Assembly: GCF_002753895.1 (NCBI RefSeq)
Contig: NZ_NJER01000001.1
Location: forward strand, 682,001 to 746,000
Length of the DNA stretch: 64,000 bases
Reading direction: 5' to 3'
DNA from: Halobacteriovorax sp. JY17
GTDB lineage: Bacteria > Bdellovibrionota > Bacteriovoracia > Bacteriovoracales > Bacteriovoracaceae
Shown here: positions 16,877 to 25,603 of the stretch, piece by piece
Layout: each line of letters starts with the position of its first letter
Position numbering within the stretch: the first letter of the stretch is position 1
Notes under the pieces: model-generated
The model's input: only the letters and a program-made list of their open reading frames with translations
Databases searched by the model: none
What the model was told of the DNA's origin: nothing
Position numbers and translations under genes: made by a program

Positions 16877-18919
16877 CTAAACCTTATTCCTCTTATTAAT
16901 TGCATGAGATTTACAAAGAGCAAATTCATCATCACTTATAAATCCATTATGGCCCATAATTGCCGAAAGTCTAACTCCATGAGCTTTTGCCATTCGGTCA
17001 ATTTCTAAAACTTTTTCAAAACTTATATTTCTCCCAAGAGTAAAACTCTCAAGTTTTCCATCCATCGCCAAGAGGGCCGTCTCCGCCAAGCAGGCATAGA
17101 CAATATTCCCTTCAAGCCCTAAGTCTACATTAGACTTAACGACTCCTGGAAGTTGAACTTCTCCACTGGCTATAACCATCACATCTGGTCTTGAGCTAGC
17201 ATCGTCTTCACTTATATCAAAAGGTCTTGAGACATCACAAATAACACACCCTGGTTTAACCAGAGAGATATCTAAGATCTTCTTTCCTCTTGCAGATGTT
17301 GTAGTGATAATAAGATCACAATCTTCAATTTCTTTATCAGGGTTGGTAGTTACTGAAATATTACAATCAGGAGCAATCGCAGCGATCTCCTCTTTAAGCT
17401 CTAATAACTTATACGCTCTAGGAGCAACAAGAACGAGCTCTTTCCACTTCATAGCAAGAACTTTTGCACTGACTGCACCGATGGCCCCAGTGGCGCCAAT
17501 GACCATGACCCTACCTTGCCATATCTTATCTTTCTTTTCTACCAGACCAATCTTCTCTACCGCAAACTTTGCGGCCCAAAGAGTAGAACAAGCAGAGAGA
17601 GAATTCCCCGTAGTTACAGGAATAGGAGATCTTTGCTCTACACTAACTCCCGCATCTCCAACAATTTTTGTAAAAGCCCCAAGCCCAATAATTCCCGCCT
17701 GATGCTTACTAGCGTCCTTTGATATATCAACAAGCTTCTTATAAACCTTTTCGGGTTCCTGTTCTAATAGCATTTTAGGGGTGTCTGAAACAGTATAAAT
17801 AAGTCCCTCCACCTCTTTGCCATTAGACTCAGACTTTATTCCCTTAATACTTCCATAGAAGAAGCCTGGCGTATAAGAAAGCGCCTTTTCAAATATAGGT
17901 CCCAACTGCTTCTTAGCAGGTGAGAATTTCTTTAGAAGCGGATGCTTAAAGAGATAGTCTTTACTTAGTGGGTGAATAATAAAAGCAAATTTTTGAATAT
18001 CATTTTTATCTTCTTTCGCTTGAGTTAATTGATGGTGCTCTACTTTTAATTTTAACTTATCAACCCACCAAAGAATATCATCAGAAGTTAAACTATTTTC
18101 TTGGAACGCTTGCATAAGAGCTTCAAGAACAGAGAAGTTTACATATCTCCCCTTAACGACCTTTGGCATACAACTAATACAGTCTCTAACACCGGCCTTG
18201 ATAAGCTTCTCTTTCATCTGAGAGCCCATAAAGTCTAAGACAAGAGTCTTATCTTTTAAATGTTCAGTATCAATAAGCTGGACTGTCCCCTCATTACCAA
18301 CAAAGACATCTCCACTAAAAAATTCTTTTAAGCATTTATAAGTTGATTGGTCTTTTAATTTAAAAGAAGCAATCGCCGAGGGCTTAAATTTAATTCTACT
18401 CATTACAGGAAAGAGTGTTCTAAGAAATTTTTCAAGCCCTGCATTTGAATGTAAATTATAAGGAAGCCTTAAAAAGAAGTAAGGGTCCGCTAAACATAGC
18501 TTGCCCTCTAGCTCTTCAATAACGTCAACTAATACTTTTTGCAGCAACCCCGTATACATACTTATCTTTCTATTTCTTAAAGGATTCTTATGAGTTAAAT
18601 AATACTGCCTAAACCCCCATGGAATATAAGTATCTTTAAGAAGTTGCCCATCAACAAGAGGAGTAACTTTAGTAAGAGATTTTATTTTTTGAGAACCAGG
18701 GTGCTCTATTATTCCATTCTTAGTCTTTATTCTTGGAGGAACCCCACTAATACAAATGACATCACAGATTCCGTCGTATTTCTTAATCAAAGTTCTCGCA
18801 AGATCGTAGTCAAAGCCTACTGCGTATTGAGTCAGTCTAACCTTCTCACCATTAAACTCTACGACTTCATCGTAGTTCTTATTTTCTTGTGCAAAGGCAA
18901 TGGAGATGACTTGTTTCAC
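16877..18919 (-). CDS. Fusion protein with C-terminal acyl-ACP reductase-like domain
   Basis: 680 residues. The C-terminal part, from about 380, matches the pattern of cyanobacterial long-chain acyl-ACP reductase: IIGLGAFTKIVGD, TTGNSLSACSTLWAAKFAVEKIG, the nucleotide motif VMVIGATGAIGAVSAKVLA, and a late GRNISFEKVLEI. Such enzymes reduce acyl-ACP to fatty aldehyde with NADPH. The N-terminal about 350 residues (starting VISIAFAQENKNYDEVVEFNG) are of no family I know and are absent from the roughly 340-residue cyanobacterial enzyme, so this is a fusion or a larger relative. The GTG start overlaps the upstream SDR stop by four bases, with GGAG nine bases ahead. Aldehyde production for lipid or hydrocarbon synthesis is inferred. 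Confidence 0.65.
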   Translation of the reverse strand: MKQVISIAFAQENKNYDEVVEFNGEKVRLTQYAVGFDYDLARTLIKKYDGICDVICISGVPPRIKTKNGIIEHPGSQKIKSLTKVTPLVDGQLLKDTYIPWGFRQYYLTHKNPLRNRKISMYTGLLQKVLVDVIEELEGKLCLADPYFFLRLPYNLHSNAGLEKFLRTLFPVMSRIKFKPSAIASFKLKDQSTYKCLKEFFSGDVFVGNEGTVQLIDTEHLKDKTLVLDFMGSQMKEKLIKAGVRDCISCMPKVVKGRYVNFSVLEALMQAFQENSLTSDDILWWVDKLKLKVEHHQLTQAKEDKNDIQKFAFIIHPLSKDYLFKHPLLKKFSPAKKQLGPIFEKALSYTPGFFYGSIKGIKSESNGKEVEGLIYTVSDTPKMLLEQEPEKVYKKLVDISKDASKHQAGIIGLGAFTKIVGDAGVSVEQRSPIPVTTGNSLSACSTLWAAKFAVEKIGLVEKKDKIWQGRVMVIGATGAIGAVSAKVLAMKWKELVLVAPRAYKLLELKEEIAAIAPDCNISVTTNPDKEIEDCDLIITTTSARGKKILDISLVKPGCVICDVSRPFDISEDDASSRPDVMVIASGEVQLPGVVKSNVDLGLEGNIVYACLAETALLAMDGKLESFTLGRNISFEKVLEIDRMAKAHGVRLSAIMGHNGFISDDEFALCKSHAINKRNKV

Positions 18920-19953
18920 TTACTCACTCCAAATCTCTTCTTTGCTTTCTTTAAAATAATATCTTTGTAGTTATCAAATCCTCTCTGTTCATTAAGCCCT
19001 AAGTGCTTTAATGAATTTGTCACAGAGTATTCTACAGGAGTGATCATATAGTGAATAATTTCTTTTGGAAGACCTAGTATTTTAAATGTCTTCTCAATGA
19101 GAGGGTGGTTATCCATTAATTTTATATTCGCATCAATGGAAAACTCTTTTAAACTATCATTTACAAGATCTAGAACATTGGGGCACATATGCTCTACTAA
19201 GTGAAAGGTCATAAGTTTTTCTTTTCTATCCAACAATAGTCCATTCTTAATAAGTCTTGCGGCATTATCCACACTTATTATAGGTAAGGTTGCATGAGGA
19301 TTAATAGGCATTGGAAGAAAAGGTAATTTAGAGATAAGAGGTGAAAGCATTTTTACATTAGAGAGTGTTTTCCAAAAATAGTATGGACCATCAACTTTTT
19401 CAAAATCTCCAGTCTTCGAATTTCCAATAATTATTCCAGGTCTATAAATGCGAACTTTCGCCTCACTTTTCCAGCTTCTAATCAGCCGCTCAGCTTCCCA
19501 TTTTGTTTTAGAATACTCGTTAGTGATCTCTTCCCTATGATCGAAATCATCTTCTAAGAATTCGCCCGAACTTTCTCCACTAATTGCAACTGTACTAATG
19601 TAGTGAAGTGATTTCAAATTTGGACAGAGGCTCGCAAAGAAGAGCAGGTTCATTGTTCCTTCAATATTTTGAATGAAACAATCTTTATAACTCCCTTCTA
19701 AATCGTAATAAGCACCCATATGAAGAATAGAATCGACTTCCCCTAGAAGCTCGTTGTATTCTCCTTCAATTAAATCAGGATTAGTTAAGTCACCAACGAC
19801 AAATTTTACATTAGAGAAATCTGCGTACTTCTGTTTGGCCCTAAGTAGAGATTTCTTTCTAACTAAAAGATAAAGAGATTCGCACTCTCCAGCAATAATA
19901 GGGATTAGCTCACTACCTAGAAAACCAGTAGCTCCAGTTATGAAGAGCTTCAC
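18916..19953 (-). CDS. Extended short-chain dehydrogenase (NAD_binding_4/epimerase type)
   Basis: 345 residues with the NAD(P) motif FITGATGFLGSELI, the HMGAYYDL segment and the active-site Ser-Thr (ISTVAIS) and Tyr-Lys (YSKTKW) signature of extended SDRs. The fatty acyl-CoA/thioester reductase branch and NAD-epimerase branch both fit. A GTG start overlaps the stop of the lipid-kinase gene (GTGA), indicating coupled translation. In this operon, reduction or epimerisation of an acyl or lipid intermediate is the likely job. Confidence 0.75.
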   Translation of the reverse strand: MKLFITGATGFLGSELIPIIAGECESLYLLVRKKSLLRAKQKYADFSNVKFVVGDLTNPDLIEGEYNELLGEVDSILHMGAYYDLEGSYKDCFIQNIEGTMNLLFFASLCPNLKSLHYISTVAISGESSGEFLEDDFDHREEITNEYSKTKWEAERLIRSWKSEAKVRIYRPGIIIGNSKTGDFEKVDGPYYFWKTLSNVKMLSPLISKLPFLPMPINPHATLPIISVDNAARLIKNGLLLDRKEKLMTFHLVEHMCPNVLDLVNDSLKEFSIDANIKLMDNHPLIEKTFKILGLPKEIIHYMITPVEYSVTNSLKHLGLNEQRGFDNYKDIILKKAKKRFGVSK

Positions 19954-20927
19954 GATAAATTGACCTCGTTACAAAGACTTACGAGAGACTTTTCGTCATC
20001 TTCTGTATAAACCTTTAGTGAACGAGGGCAAAGCTGAATATCCCATTTTTGGGAGTTTCCGTTAGAATTTTGAAAAATTTCTCCGTCCCCAAAGAAAGGG
20101 ACTATTCTAGTCGGGTCCATATTTTCAATTGTGATAGCATCTGTTTCAAATGAAATAATATCAGGATCGGCGAATGGATACTCTCCTATCGCCATTTTAT
20201 AACAACACTGAACAAAGGATTTATGAGTCTTGTGTTTTAGAATTGTTACGTTAAATTTTCCATCATCGTGTCTAGTATTTGGAGCAATATTAAATGTTCC
20301 TGCAAGATGTGGTTGATTGTTAATCATGAGAATAGGAGTTTCAACAATTCCAGAAAACTGCTCAGATGTCACCTTGAACTTATACGTAGGCAGTCTCATC
20401 GATGTTAATTCACTTAAAATAAAGAATGAGTAAATAGACTTTCCACCAAGCTTCATTAATTTCTTAAATGAAGGATGAGCTCTTCTTATTTCATTAATTC
20501 TCTCTGCAACTTTAGAACCCATTCCAAGACCACCATTTGTGGCCATGAAATTATTATTTATTTTAATGAGGTCAATATACTTATATTCATTATTTCTTAT
20601 GAAATGAGTAACTTTCTTTACTGATTGCTTATGCCCAAGCTCACAGGCCAAATCATTCGCCGTCCCACCAGGCATAACAAGAAGACCAACTTCTTTTCCG
20701 GCCAAACTTTGAATTAAAGTGTTCACAGTCCCGTCTCCACCAACAGAAACGATAGCATCGCACTCATCATCAATATCACTTTGAAGATTAGACTTTAATT
20801 CATCAAGATCTCTAGGAGTTCTATAGGTAATAGTGCTCCTAAAGAGCGACTTATCAATTTGCTCTTTCCAATAGCCAAATTGCGTGTGACTCGCCCTCTG
20901 GTTTAGATAAACACTAATATTTTGCAT
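19950..20927 (-). CDS. Diacylglycerol/sphingosine kinase-family lipid kinase
   Basis: 325 residues with the DAGK catalytic hallmark VGGDGTVNTLIQSL and LLVMPGGTANDLACELG, as in YegS/BmrU/DgkB. It phosphorylates a lipid alcohol using ATP. The start is placed at ATG 20927 because AAAGGA lies six bases upstream; an in-frame ATG at 21008 adds 27 residues without a ribosome site. First gene of the leftward lipid operon; a short intergenic region of about 130 bases separates it from the divergent methyltransferase gene. Confidence 0.85.
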   Translation of the reverse strand: MQNISVYLNQRASHTQFGYWKEQIDKSLFRSTITYRTPRDLDELKSNLQSDIDDECDAIVSVGGDGTVNTLIQSLAGKEVGLLVMPGGTANDLACELGHKQSVKKVTHFIRNNEYKYIDLIKINNNFMATNGGLGMGSKVAERINEIRRAHPSFKKLMKLGGKSIYSFFILSELTSMRLPTYKFKVTSEQFSGIVETPILMINNQPHLAGTFNIAPNTRHDDGKFNVTILKHKTHKSFVQCCYKMAIGEYPFADPDIISFETDAITIENMDPTRIVPFFGDGEIFQNSNGNSQKWDIQLCPRSLKVYTEDDEKSLVSLCNEVNLS

Positions 20928-21060
20928 ACTGCATCCTTTAATTACTCTAGTTCCATCTAGTATAGGCTTTTTCAGTATTGTAGAGGCCTTACAGTGAAGA
21001 AATTTCATAGTATGTTAGTTCTTTATACACTGCTAAACACTTAGAAATACTGGAGATTTC

Positions 21061-21717
21061 ATGGAGAAAGAATTTTGGGAAAGAGCATGGGAAGAGAGAA
21101 ATATAGGCTTTCACATGACAGAGACCAATGTCTTCTTGAAGTGGGCCTTAGATAATCAAGTTATTCAAAAGAGAAAAACGGCCCTAGTCACTCTTTGTGG
21201 AAAGTCACTAGACTTGATATTTCTAAGAGATTTAGGATTCCATGTTTACGGTATTGAGATTGCTGAAGCTGCCGTCCTTGAATTCTTTAGCGAAAATAAT
21301 CTAGAGTATGAAGTCAAACAATCAGAGAGTTTTAAAATATTTGAAACAAGAGGTATCACTATTTTCTGCGGAGACCTCTTCGCTCTTTCAAAGGATCTAC
21401 TTCCAAAAATTGACTTCATTTATGATAGAGCATCTAATGTTGCCCTTCCTCCAGAGATGCGCCCTGACTACTACGCTAAAGTCAAAGAACTAAGTTCAAA
21501 AGGAACAGAAATGCTTCTACTCACTGCTCATTCACAGGAGAAAGATATCTTCGGTCCTCCTTTTAGTATTCCAAAAGAAGAGATAGATGCTGCTTATAAA
21601 GAATACACTCAGGAATTTAAAATACTTCAAGAAGAGAAGAAGAAAGTCACAAGTAAGCGCTTAAAAGAATACGGTATTAAACATAGAGTGATGGTCGCCC
21701 ATTACTTGAAGTTCTAG
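21061..21717 (+). CDS. tpm: Thiopurine S-methyltransferase family protein
   Basis: 218 residues beginning with FWERAWEERNIGFH, diagnostic of bacterial TPMT, followed by the SAM-binding strand ALVTLCGKSLDLIFL and the IYDRASNVALPPEMR segment. Bacterial members methylate thiopurines and selenium or tellurium oxyanions/selenols. Ribosome site GGAG precedes the ATG. Single gene, divergent from the lipid operon. The natural substrate here is unknown. Confidence 0.88.
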   Translation: MEKEFWERAWEERNIGFHMTETNVFLKWALDNQVIQKRKTALVTLCGKSLDLIFLRDLGFHVYGIEIAEAAVLEFFSENNLEYEVKQSESFKIFETRGITIFCGDLFALSKDLLPKIDFIYDRASNVALPPEMRPDYYAKVKELSSKGTEMLLLTAHSQEKDIFGPPFSIPKEEIDAAYKEYTQEFKILQEEKKKVTSKRLKEYGIKHRVMVAHYLKF

Positions 21718-21937
21718 AATTTAATATTTGCCGGTTTTAACATGCTATCAATATTAGAACTGGAGCCGGCGATGTAGTAATGACATGAGTAGTTATGCTT
21801 TAAGTGGCTCAAAGTATCGCAAATACTCCGTCTTGATATTTACTTCTTTAGTATAACGAGGCCCACAGAGTTAATAGTTCTGCCATTATTTTTCTTTAAT
21901 ACATCTAATTCATTCATAGTTTTAAAAATATTCCACC

Positions 21938-22837
21938 TTAGTTTTCTAAAGAATGATCAACTTTGTCCAGACTAACTTTATTAGCTTGCAAGGAAGCCAG
22001 CCACTCTGTACCAAATTTAAAATGGTTTTTCATTACAGGATTAGATGAAGTCGGATTGGAAAGTGTCCAAATTCCCTTTCCAGATTCAGGCATACCTACA
22101 AAACTCTCTGCTGAACAAAAAATTCCTGAAATCAGTGGATAACTACCATCAACAAATGAAGTTAGTGAAACATCAGCACCATTAACTTTAATGAGTTTTT
22201 CACGCGCATCATAAACAGGCTTACTTTCACCACTTTCTCCTGATCCTAAGTTAATAGGAACCTGGATCTTTAAATCATCAAATCCTAAAAACGCCTTAGC
22301 TATTATGGGAATATCAGTCTCACTATAGATTTCATCTGCCAAGTCAATTTTACTTAAGTTAACTGCAATAATATTAGTATCACCTTCTTTAACTAGACCA
22401 TTCTCTAAATACTGTTCAAATTTTTTGTTCTTCTCCCAAATAGCATGAGTAAGCCTCAGGATTAATTTTATATCAGAATAACTAAAAGCAGACTTTCGAG
22501 GGTAAACTGGACAAGCATCATCTCCTTCTCCTGAATTTGGTGTTATTGCCTCAATATTAAAAGTTTTCTCATTAAAGCTAATTTTAAAGTCTGGGCCAGC
22601 TCCCTTCCGAATTACAATCTTATGCTTATTAGTAAGAAAAACATTGCCAAGATACATTTCCCACCAGCGTGCAATTAAATCATGTGAGAACTCTTCTTTA
22701 AAATGCTGATCAGGACAAAAAGGCTGGTAACTTTTCCAAAGTGAATTTAAATATTCTCGTATATCTTCTTTGTATTTTGAAACTTTAACATGATTATAAA
22801 TACGGTCTTTTGAATCAGGTAATTTAAACAAGCTCAT
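21938..22837 (-). CDS. Hypothetical protein, possible PD-(D/E)XK-type nuclease
   Basis: 299 residues, no family recognised with confidence. The segment WEMYLGN ... GAGPDFKI ... FNIEAITP fits the spacing of restriction-type nucleases (Glu helix, Asp, then Glu after a strand), though the usual Lys is replaced. It shares the N-terminal MSLF with the upstream HTH protein. It is the third gene of a leftward trio with an HTH protein and a 149-residue protein, separated from the HTH gene by 36 bases, and codes no signal peptide or membrane segment, so it acts in the cytoplasm. A defence or toxin role is inferred from context only. Confidence 0.45.
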   Translation of the reverse strand: MSLFKLPDSKDRIYNHVKVSKYKEDIREYLNSLWKSYQPFCPDQHFKEEFSHDLIARWWEMYLGNVFLTNKHKIVIRKGAGPDFKISFNEKTFNIEAITPNSGEGDDACPVYPRKSAFSYSDIKLILRLTHAIWEKNKKFEQYLENGLVKEGDTNIIAVNLSKIDLADEIYSETDIPIIAKAFLGFDDLKIQVPINLGSGESGESKPVYDAREKLIKVNGADVSLTSFVDGSYPLISGIFCSAESFVGMPESGKGIWTLSNPTSSNPVMKNHFKFGTEWLASLQANKVSLDKVDHSLEN

Positions 22838-22873
22838 TTATTTCCTCTTTTTTAAACAACAAATTATGAATGA

Positions 22874-23371
22874 TCATGCCGCCCAATCTGTAATAATCTC
22901 TTTCTCAGATAGCTTCAATGCGTCCGCAATTTTATAAAGGGTTGTTCTCCTAGGCATGGATGCAGAACTAAAAAACCGACTTAAAGATGGTTGAGGAATT
23001 CCAGTTTGTTTCGAAAGCTTTGTCACTCCACCCCATTGATCAACAAGGCTTTTCAAGTGAGCTTTAAAAGCTAATACATCTTTAGCAATTGCTTCAAGGT
23101 GACTATAATCAATATAAGGCTTTTTAGTTGGCTTCTTTGGTTGTTCACTATACTCATCAATCTCAGCTTGAATATTAGCTACGATTTGTTCTTTGAAGTC
23201 TGGATCTTCTTCAGTTGTCCACAGCTCAAATAAGTCAAAGACACCTTCATAGTAGGCACCAATTTCAACAGCGTCAGCAATAAACTTATCTGGTAAGCCA
23301 CTTGTTTTCATCTCTGAAGCAATTTTATAAAGCGTCACTTTTTGTGCATCTGATGTTTGAAATAAACTCAT
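22874..23371 (-). CDS. XRE-type helix-turn-helix protein, probable antitoxin/autorepressor
   Basis: 165 residues. The C-terminal 60 form an XRE/Cro-type HTH (GGVTKLSKQTGIPQPSLSRFF then TTLYKIADALKLS); the N-terminal about 100 residues are acidic and helical. The start overlaps the stop of the 149-residue gene by four bases. Toxin-first order with an HTH antitoxin resembles HigBA-type modules. It probably binds the 17-base palindrome at 23835-23851 and represses its own operon; this is inferred. Confidence 0.7.
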   Translation of the reverse strand: MSLFQTSDAQKVTLYKIASEMKTSGLPDKFIADAVEIGAYYEGVFDLFELWTTEEDPDFKEQIVANIQAEIDEYSEQPKKPTKKPYIDYSHLEAIAKDVLAFKAHLKSLVDQWGGVTKLSKQTGIPQPSLSRFFSSASMPRRTTLYKIADALKLSEKEIITDWAA

Positions 23372-23817
23372 AATCTCCCCCTATAAATATAGGCCCCATC
23401 TAATATTTTTTTAATCTTCGTTTTTAATCCTGCCATTTCAAGCTTCTCTGATTTGTCATCTTTAACATAACTAGTGCATAGAAATGCTCTTTCTTCTTTT
23501 ACGTCTTCAATCTCAGTCTCAACGATAACAACACATAGTCTTAGTTGAACATTTCCATTCCCAAAGTTATGCCATTTCATTTTATGACCGTACTTAGTCA
23601 TTTTTCCTGCAAACTTTGCTGGCCCCCAAAATTTGCTATTACTAAATTTTGGATCGTTGGGATAAACTTTCAAAAGCTCAGCATCTGGCCTAAGTATTAT
23701 TTGATAATCATTATCACTAAAGACCGCTTTGCCCTTAAGTTTGATATATGACTGTAATCCCCATTCTGTAATAATAACTTCCAAACTACTTTCCTTATCG
23801 GTATAATAACATAACAT
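23368..23817 (-). CDS. Hypothetical protein, candidate toxin of an HTH-linked pair
   Basis: 149 residues, cytoplasmic, beta-rich (SYIKLKGKAVFSDNDYQIILRP, VQLRLCVVIVETEI), no family I can name. First gene of a leftward trio, overlapping the HTH gene by four bases. The ATG has no good ribosome site, so translation may be weak or leaderless. Toxin assignment is from gene order and size only; it is longer than typical HigB or RelE proteins (about 90-110 residues). Confidence 0.5.
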   Translation of the reverse strand: MLCYYTDKESSLEVIITEWGLQSYIKLKGKAVFSDNDYQIILRPDAELLKVYPNDPKFSNSKFWGPAKFAGKMTKYGHKMKWHNFGNGNVQLRLCVVIVETEIEDVKEERAFLCTSYVKDDKSEKLEMAGLKTKIKKILDGAYIYRGRL

Positions 23818-23834
23818 TTAATAACTTGTCATAA

Positions 23835-23851
23835 CTTAATATAATATTAAG
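23835..23851. promoter_or_regulatory. Perfect 17-base palindromic operator candidate
   Basis: CTTAATAT-A-ATATTAAG, eight-base arms around one base, centred 26 bases before the start of the leftward trio. Position and symmetry suit binding of a dimeric HTH repressor, most likely the XRE protein of the operon. Confidence 0.6.
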
Positions 23852-24246
23852 CTAAAAATATAATGTAATTTCGACTAGTTAACAGATACAATCAAACGCA
23901 AATACAGATTGAAGATTTTGAGGATAAACTCCATACTCCGCCATTCAAGATAAATTATAATGTTCTCGAAATTATTAACGTCTGTATTTGCAACTCATGA
24001 CAAATCCTCCACGTTAAGCAATGAAGCGATCTCACGCATTTTATCTGAGCTGTTAATTTTACTGGCCCAATTTATACTTCCGTCTTAATTTTTCCTATGA
24101 AACTACCAATGACTGCACATAAGAACACACTCAAATCCTGACAAAAACCATAGGATAAACGAGTATGAAGCATAATCTTCAACATCTAGACAGAAATACT
24201 ACGTCATTTTAAAATATAAGTACTTATCATTACTATAGGAGGCGAA
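23852..24246. other. 395-base region without intact gene; eroded coding remnants possible
   Basis: Two start-less short frames end here: + strand about 23887-24002 (reads QIEDFEDKLHTPPFKINYN) and - strand just above 24000 (reads DKMREIASLLNVEDLS, HTH-like wording). An 11-base perfect inverted repeat GCAAATACAGA (23898-23908) / TCTGTATTTGC (23981-23991) spans them. The right end must hold the promoter of the ExbB-like gene. No intact RNA gene or IS end was recognised. Confidence 0.35.
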
Positions 24247-24870
24247 GTGGATTTATCACTCGTTCAAAATTTCTTCAATTTCATGTCTAATAATATCTTT
24301 GCTATTATCTATGTATTTGCAGCAGTCGAGATCTATTTAATCATCGCCATTTACTATATGATGAAAAAACATGAAATGGTCTTGGCCGACGTGAGCACTA
24401 ATCTTATAAAAGGTTTTAAAGATGCTCCTGACTATGACTCTACTCAAAATATTCATGAGAAAATTCAAACGACACTAGACTTTATAAATCAAAAAATAAC
24501 TACCGATCAGAACTTAAAGACGGAATTCTCAAAGAATGCTAATACAATTAGCCAACGTCCTTTCTATAGTCGTCACTATAAAATAGAAATTTTTGCGAGT
24601 GTAATATCAACGCTAGTACAAGTATTTCCGCTACTAGGTATTCTAGGAACTATTTTGGCCATCGCCCAAACTGCCATGGGAAAAGGCGCCATTGATGTGA
24701 GCTCACTCTCAAGTGCTTTCGTTCTAGCAATGGACACAACAATTCTTGGAATCACTTTCTCTATCATCTTCATGGTCATTGAAAGTACGTTTGGGCCAAA
24801 GATTGAAAGAATCATTACAGAGAGCTTAAACTTCAAGCAGATCGTCACTAAAATTAATATGACAGAATAA
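24247..24870 (+). CDS. MotA/TolQ/ExbB-type proton channel protein
   Basis: 207 residues: an N-terminal transmembrane segment (IFAIIYVFAAVEIYLIIAIYYMM), a cytoplasmic loop of about 85 residues, then two helices (LVQVFPLLGILGTILAIAQTAMG and FVLAMDTTILGITFSIIFMVI) that match the ExbB/TolQ TM2-TM3 pattern. Such pentamers conduct protons and power a partner ExbD/TolR-like subunit. The GTG start has an excellent AGGAGG site. It is followed after 11 bases by its probable partner. No TonB, Pal or Tol genes are nearby, so the powered process is unknown. Confidence 0.8.
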   Translation: MDLSLVQNFFNFMSNNIFAIIYVFAAVEIYLIIAIYYMMKKHEMVLADVSTNLIKGFKDAPDYDSTQNIHEKIQTTLDFINQKITTDQNLKTEFSKNANTISQRPFYSRHYKIEIFASVISTLVQVFPLLGILGTILAIAQTAMGKGAIDVSSLSSAFVLAMDTTILGITFSIIFMVIESTFGPKIERIITESLNFKQIVTKINMTE

Positions 24871-24881
24871 GGTTACTTAAA

Positions 24882-25409
24882 GTGCAACAACAAAGAACAT
24901 ATAGAAGACCTAAGAAATCAACGGTTCAGTTAACATCACTGCTCGATCTACTCTTTGTTATGATCTTTGTTTCCTTATTACAGCAAAAGCCTATAGCTGA
25001 AGCTCCAAAGGCCAAAGCTCCCGCCAAACAAGAAATTGCAAAGACAAAGACACCAATTCTTAAAACTATCCCACTTGAAGCTCAGTTCTACTTCTATGGA
25101 ACAAATTCATCTCCAAATATTCCTCAGGGAAAATATCTCATGCAAGGAAGCTACGATCAAAAGACTGGCAAGCTAAGACTTGGAGGAGTTGGATGGTTAG
25201 ATCGTCCTAAGAACTATGAAATGATCCCTCTCTCTGGAGTCATAGGAACTAGCAAGAAGAGTTTTAGAGGAAGAATTGAATTTCAAACCTGTAAAGAATT
25301 TACTCTTCAGCGTATATCTAATGAAGGTAGCACAGAAATTAGTGGTCAATGGAAAGGAAGCTATATATGCGCCCAAGGTGCAACAGGCCTGACTTTAACC
25401 ATCCTATAA
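24882..25409 (+). CDS. ExbD/TolR-like partner with unfamiliar periplasmic domain
   Basis: 175 residues: basic N-terminus, one transmembrane helix TVQLTSLLDLLFVMIFV with the membrane Asp22 expected for ExbD/TolR proton transfer, an Ala/Pro/Lys linker (EAPKAKAPAKQEIAKTKTP), and a beta-rich periplasmic domain with two cysteines (EFQTCKEFTL, SYICAQG). The periplasmic domain does not read like the ExbD/TolR fold, whose usual sequence features are missing. GTG start, AAGG nine bases upstream. The pair looks like a dedicated two-gene energised complex. Confidence 0.65.
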   Translation: MQQQRTYRRPKKSTVQLTSLLDLLFVMIFVSLLQQKPIAEAPKAKAPAKQEIAKTKTPILKTIPLEAQFYFYGTNSSPNIPQGKYLMQGSYDQKTGKLRLGGVGWLDRPKNYEMIPLSGVIGTSKKSFRGRIEFQTCKEFTLQRISNEGSTEISGQWKGSYICAQGATGLTLTIL

Positions 25410-25603
25410 TAAATCGATACACTTAATCATTATTAAGCTTTAGAGTATACTTAACTGCTACCCTAGCAAGTACATATATCAATTAAAAGATCTTCTCAGA
25501 AATAGTTTCGAGCACTTATAACCAACAATCCTCTCTCAAAACTTGTATTATTTTCACGGTTATCATTTTCATCGAATGCAAAATTCTAAGATGTGCTAGA
25601 AAA

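Noticed and set aside
21729-21771. GCCGG...CCGGC repeat after the TPMT gene as terminator
   Set aside because: Stem is short with a long loop and no T run follows; not enough to call.
23368-24246. Prophage or integrative element around the HTH module
   Set aside because: No integrase, att-like direct repeats or structural phage genes are visible; only a small module with degraded flanks.
24247-25409. MotAB flagellar stator
   Set aside because: The first protein is too short and lacks the MotA four-helix layout; the partner lacks the OmpA-like peptidoglycan-binding domain of MotB.
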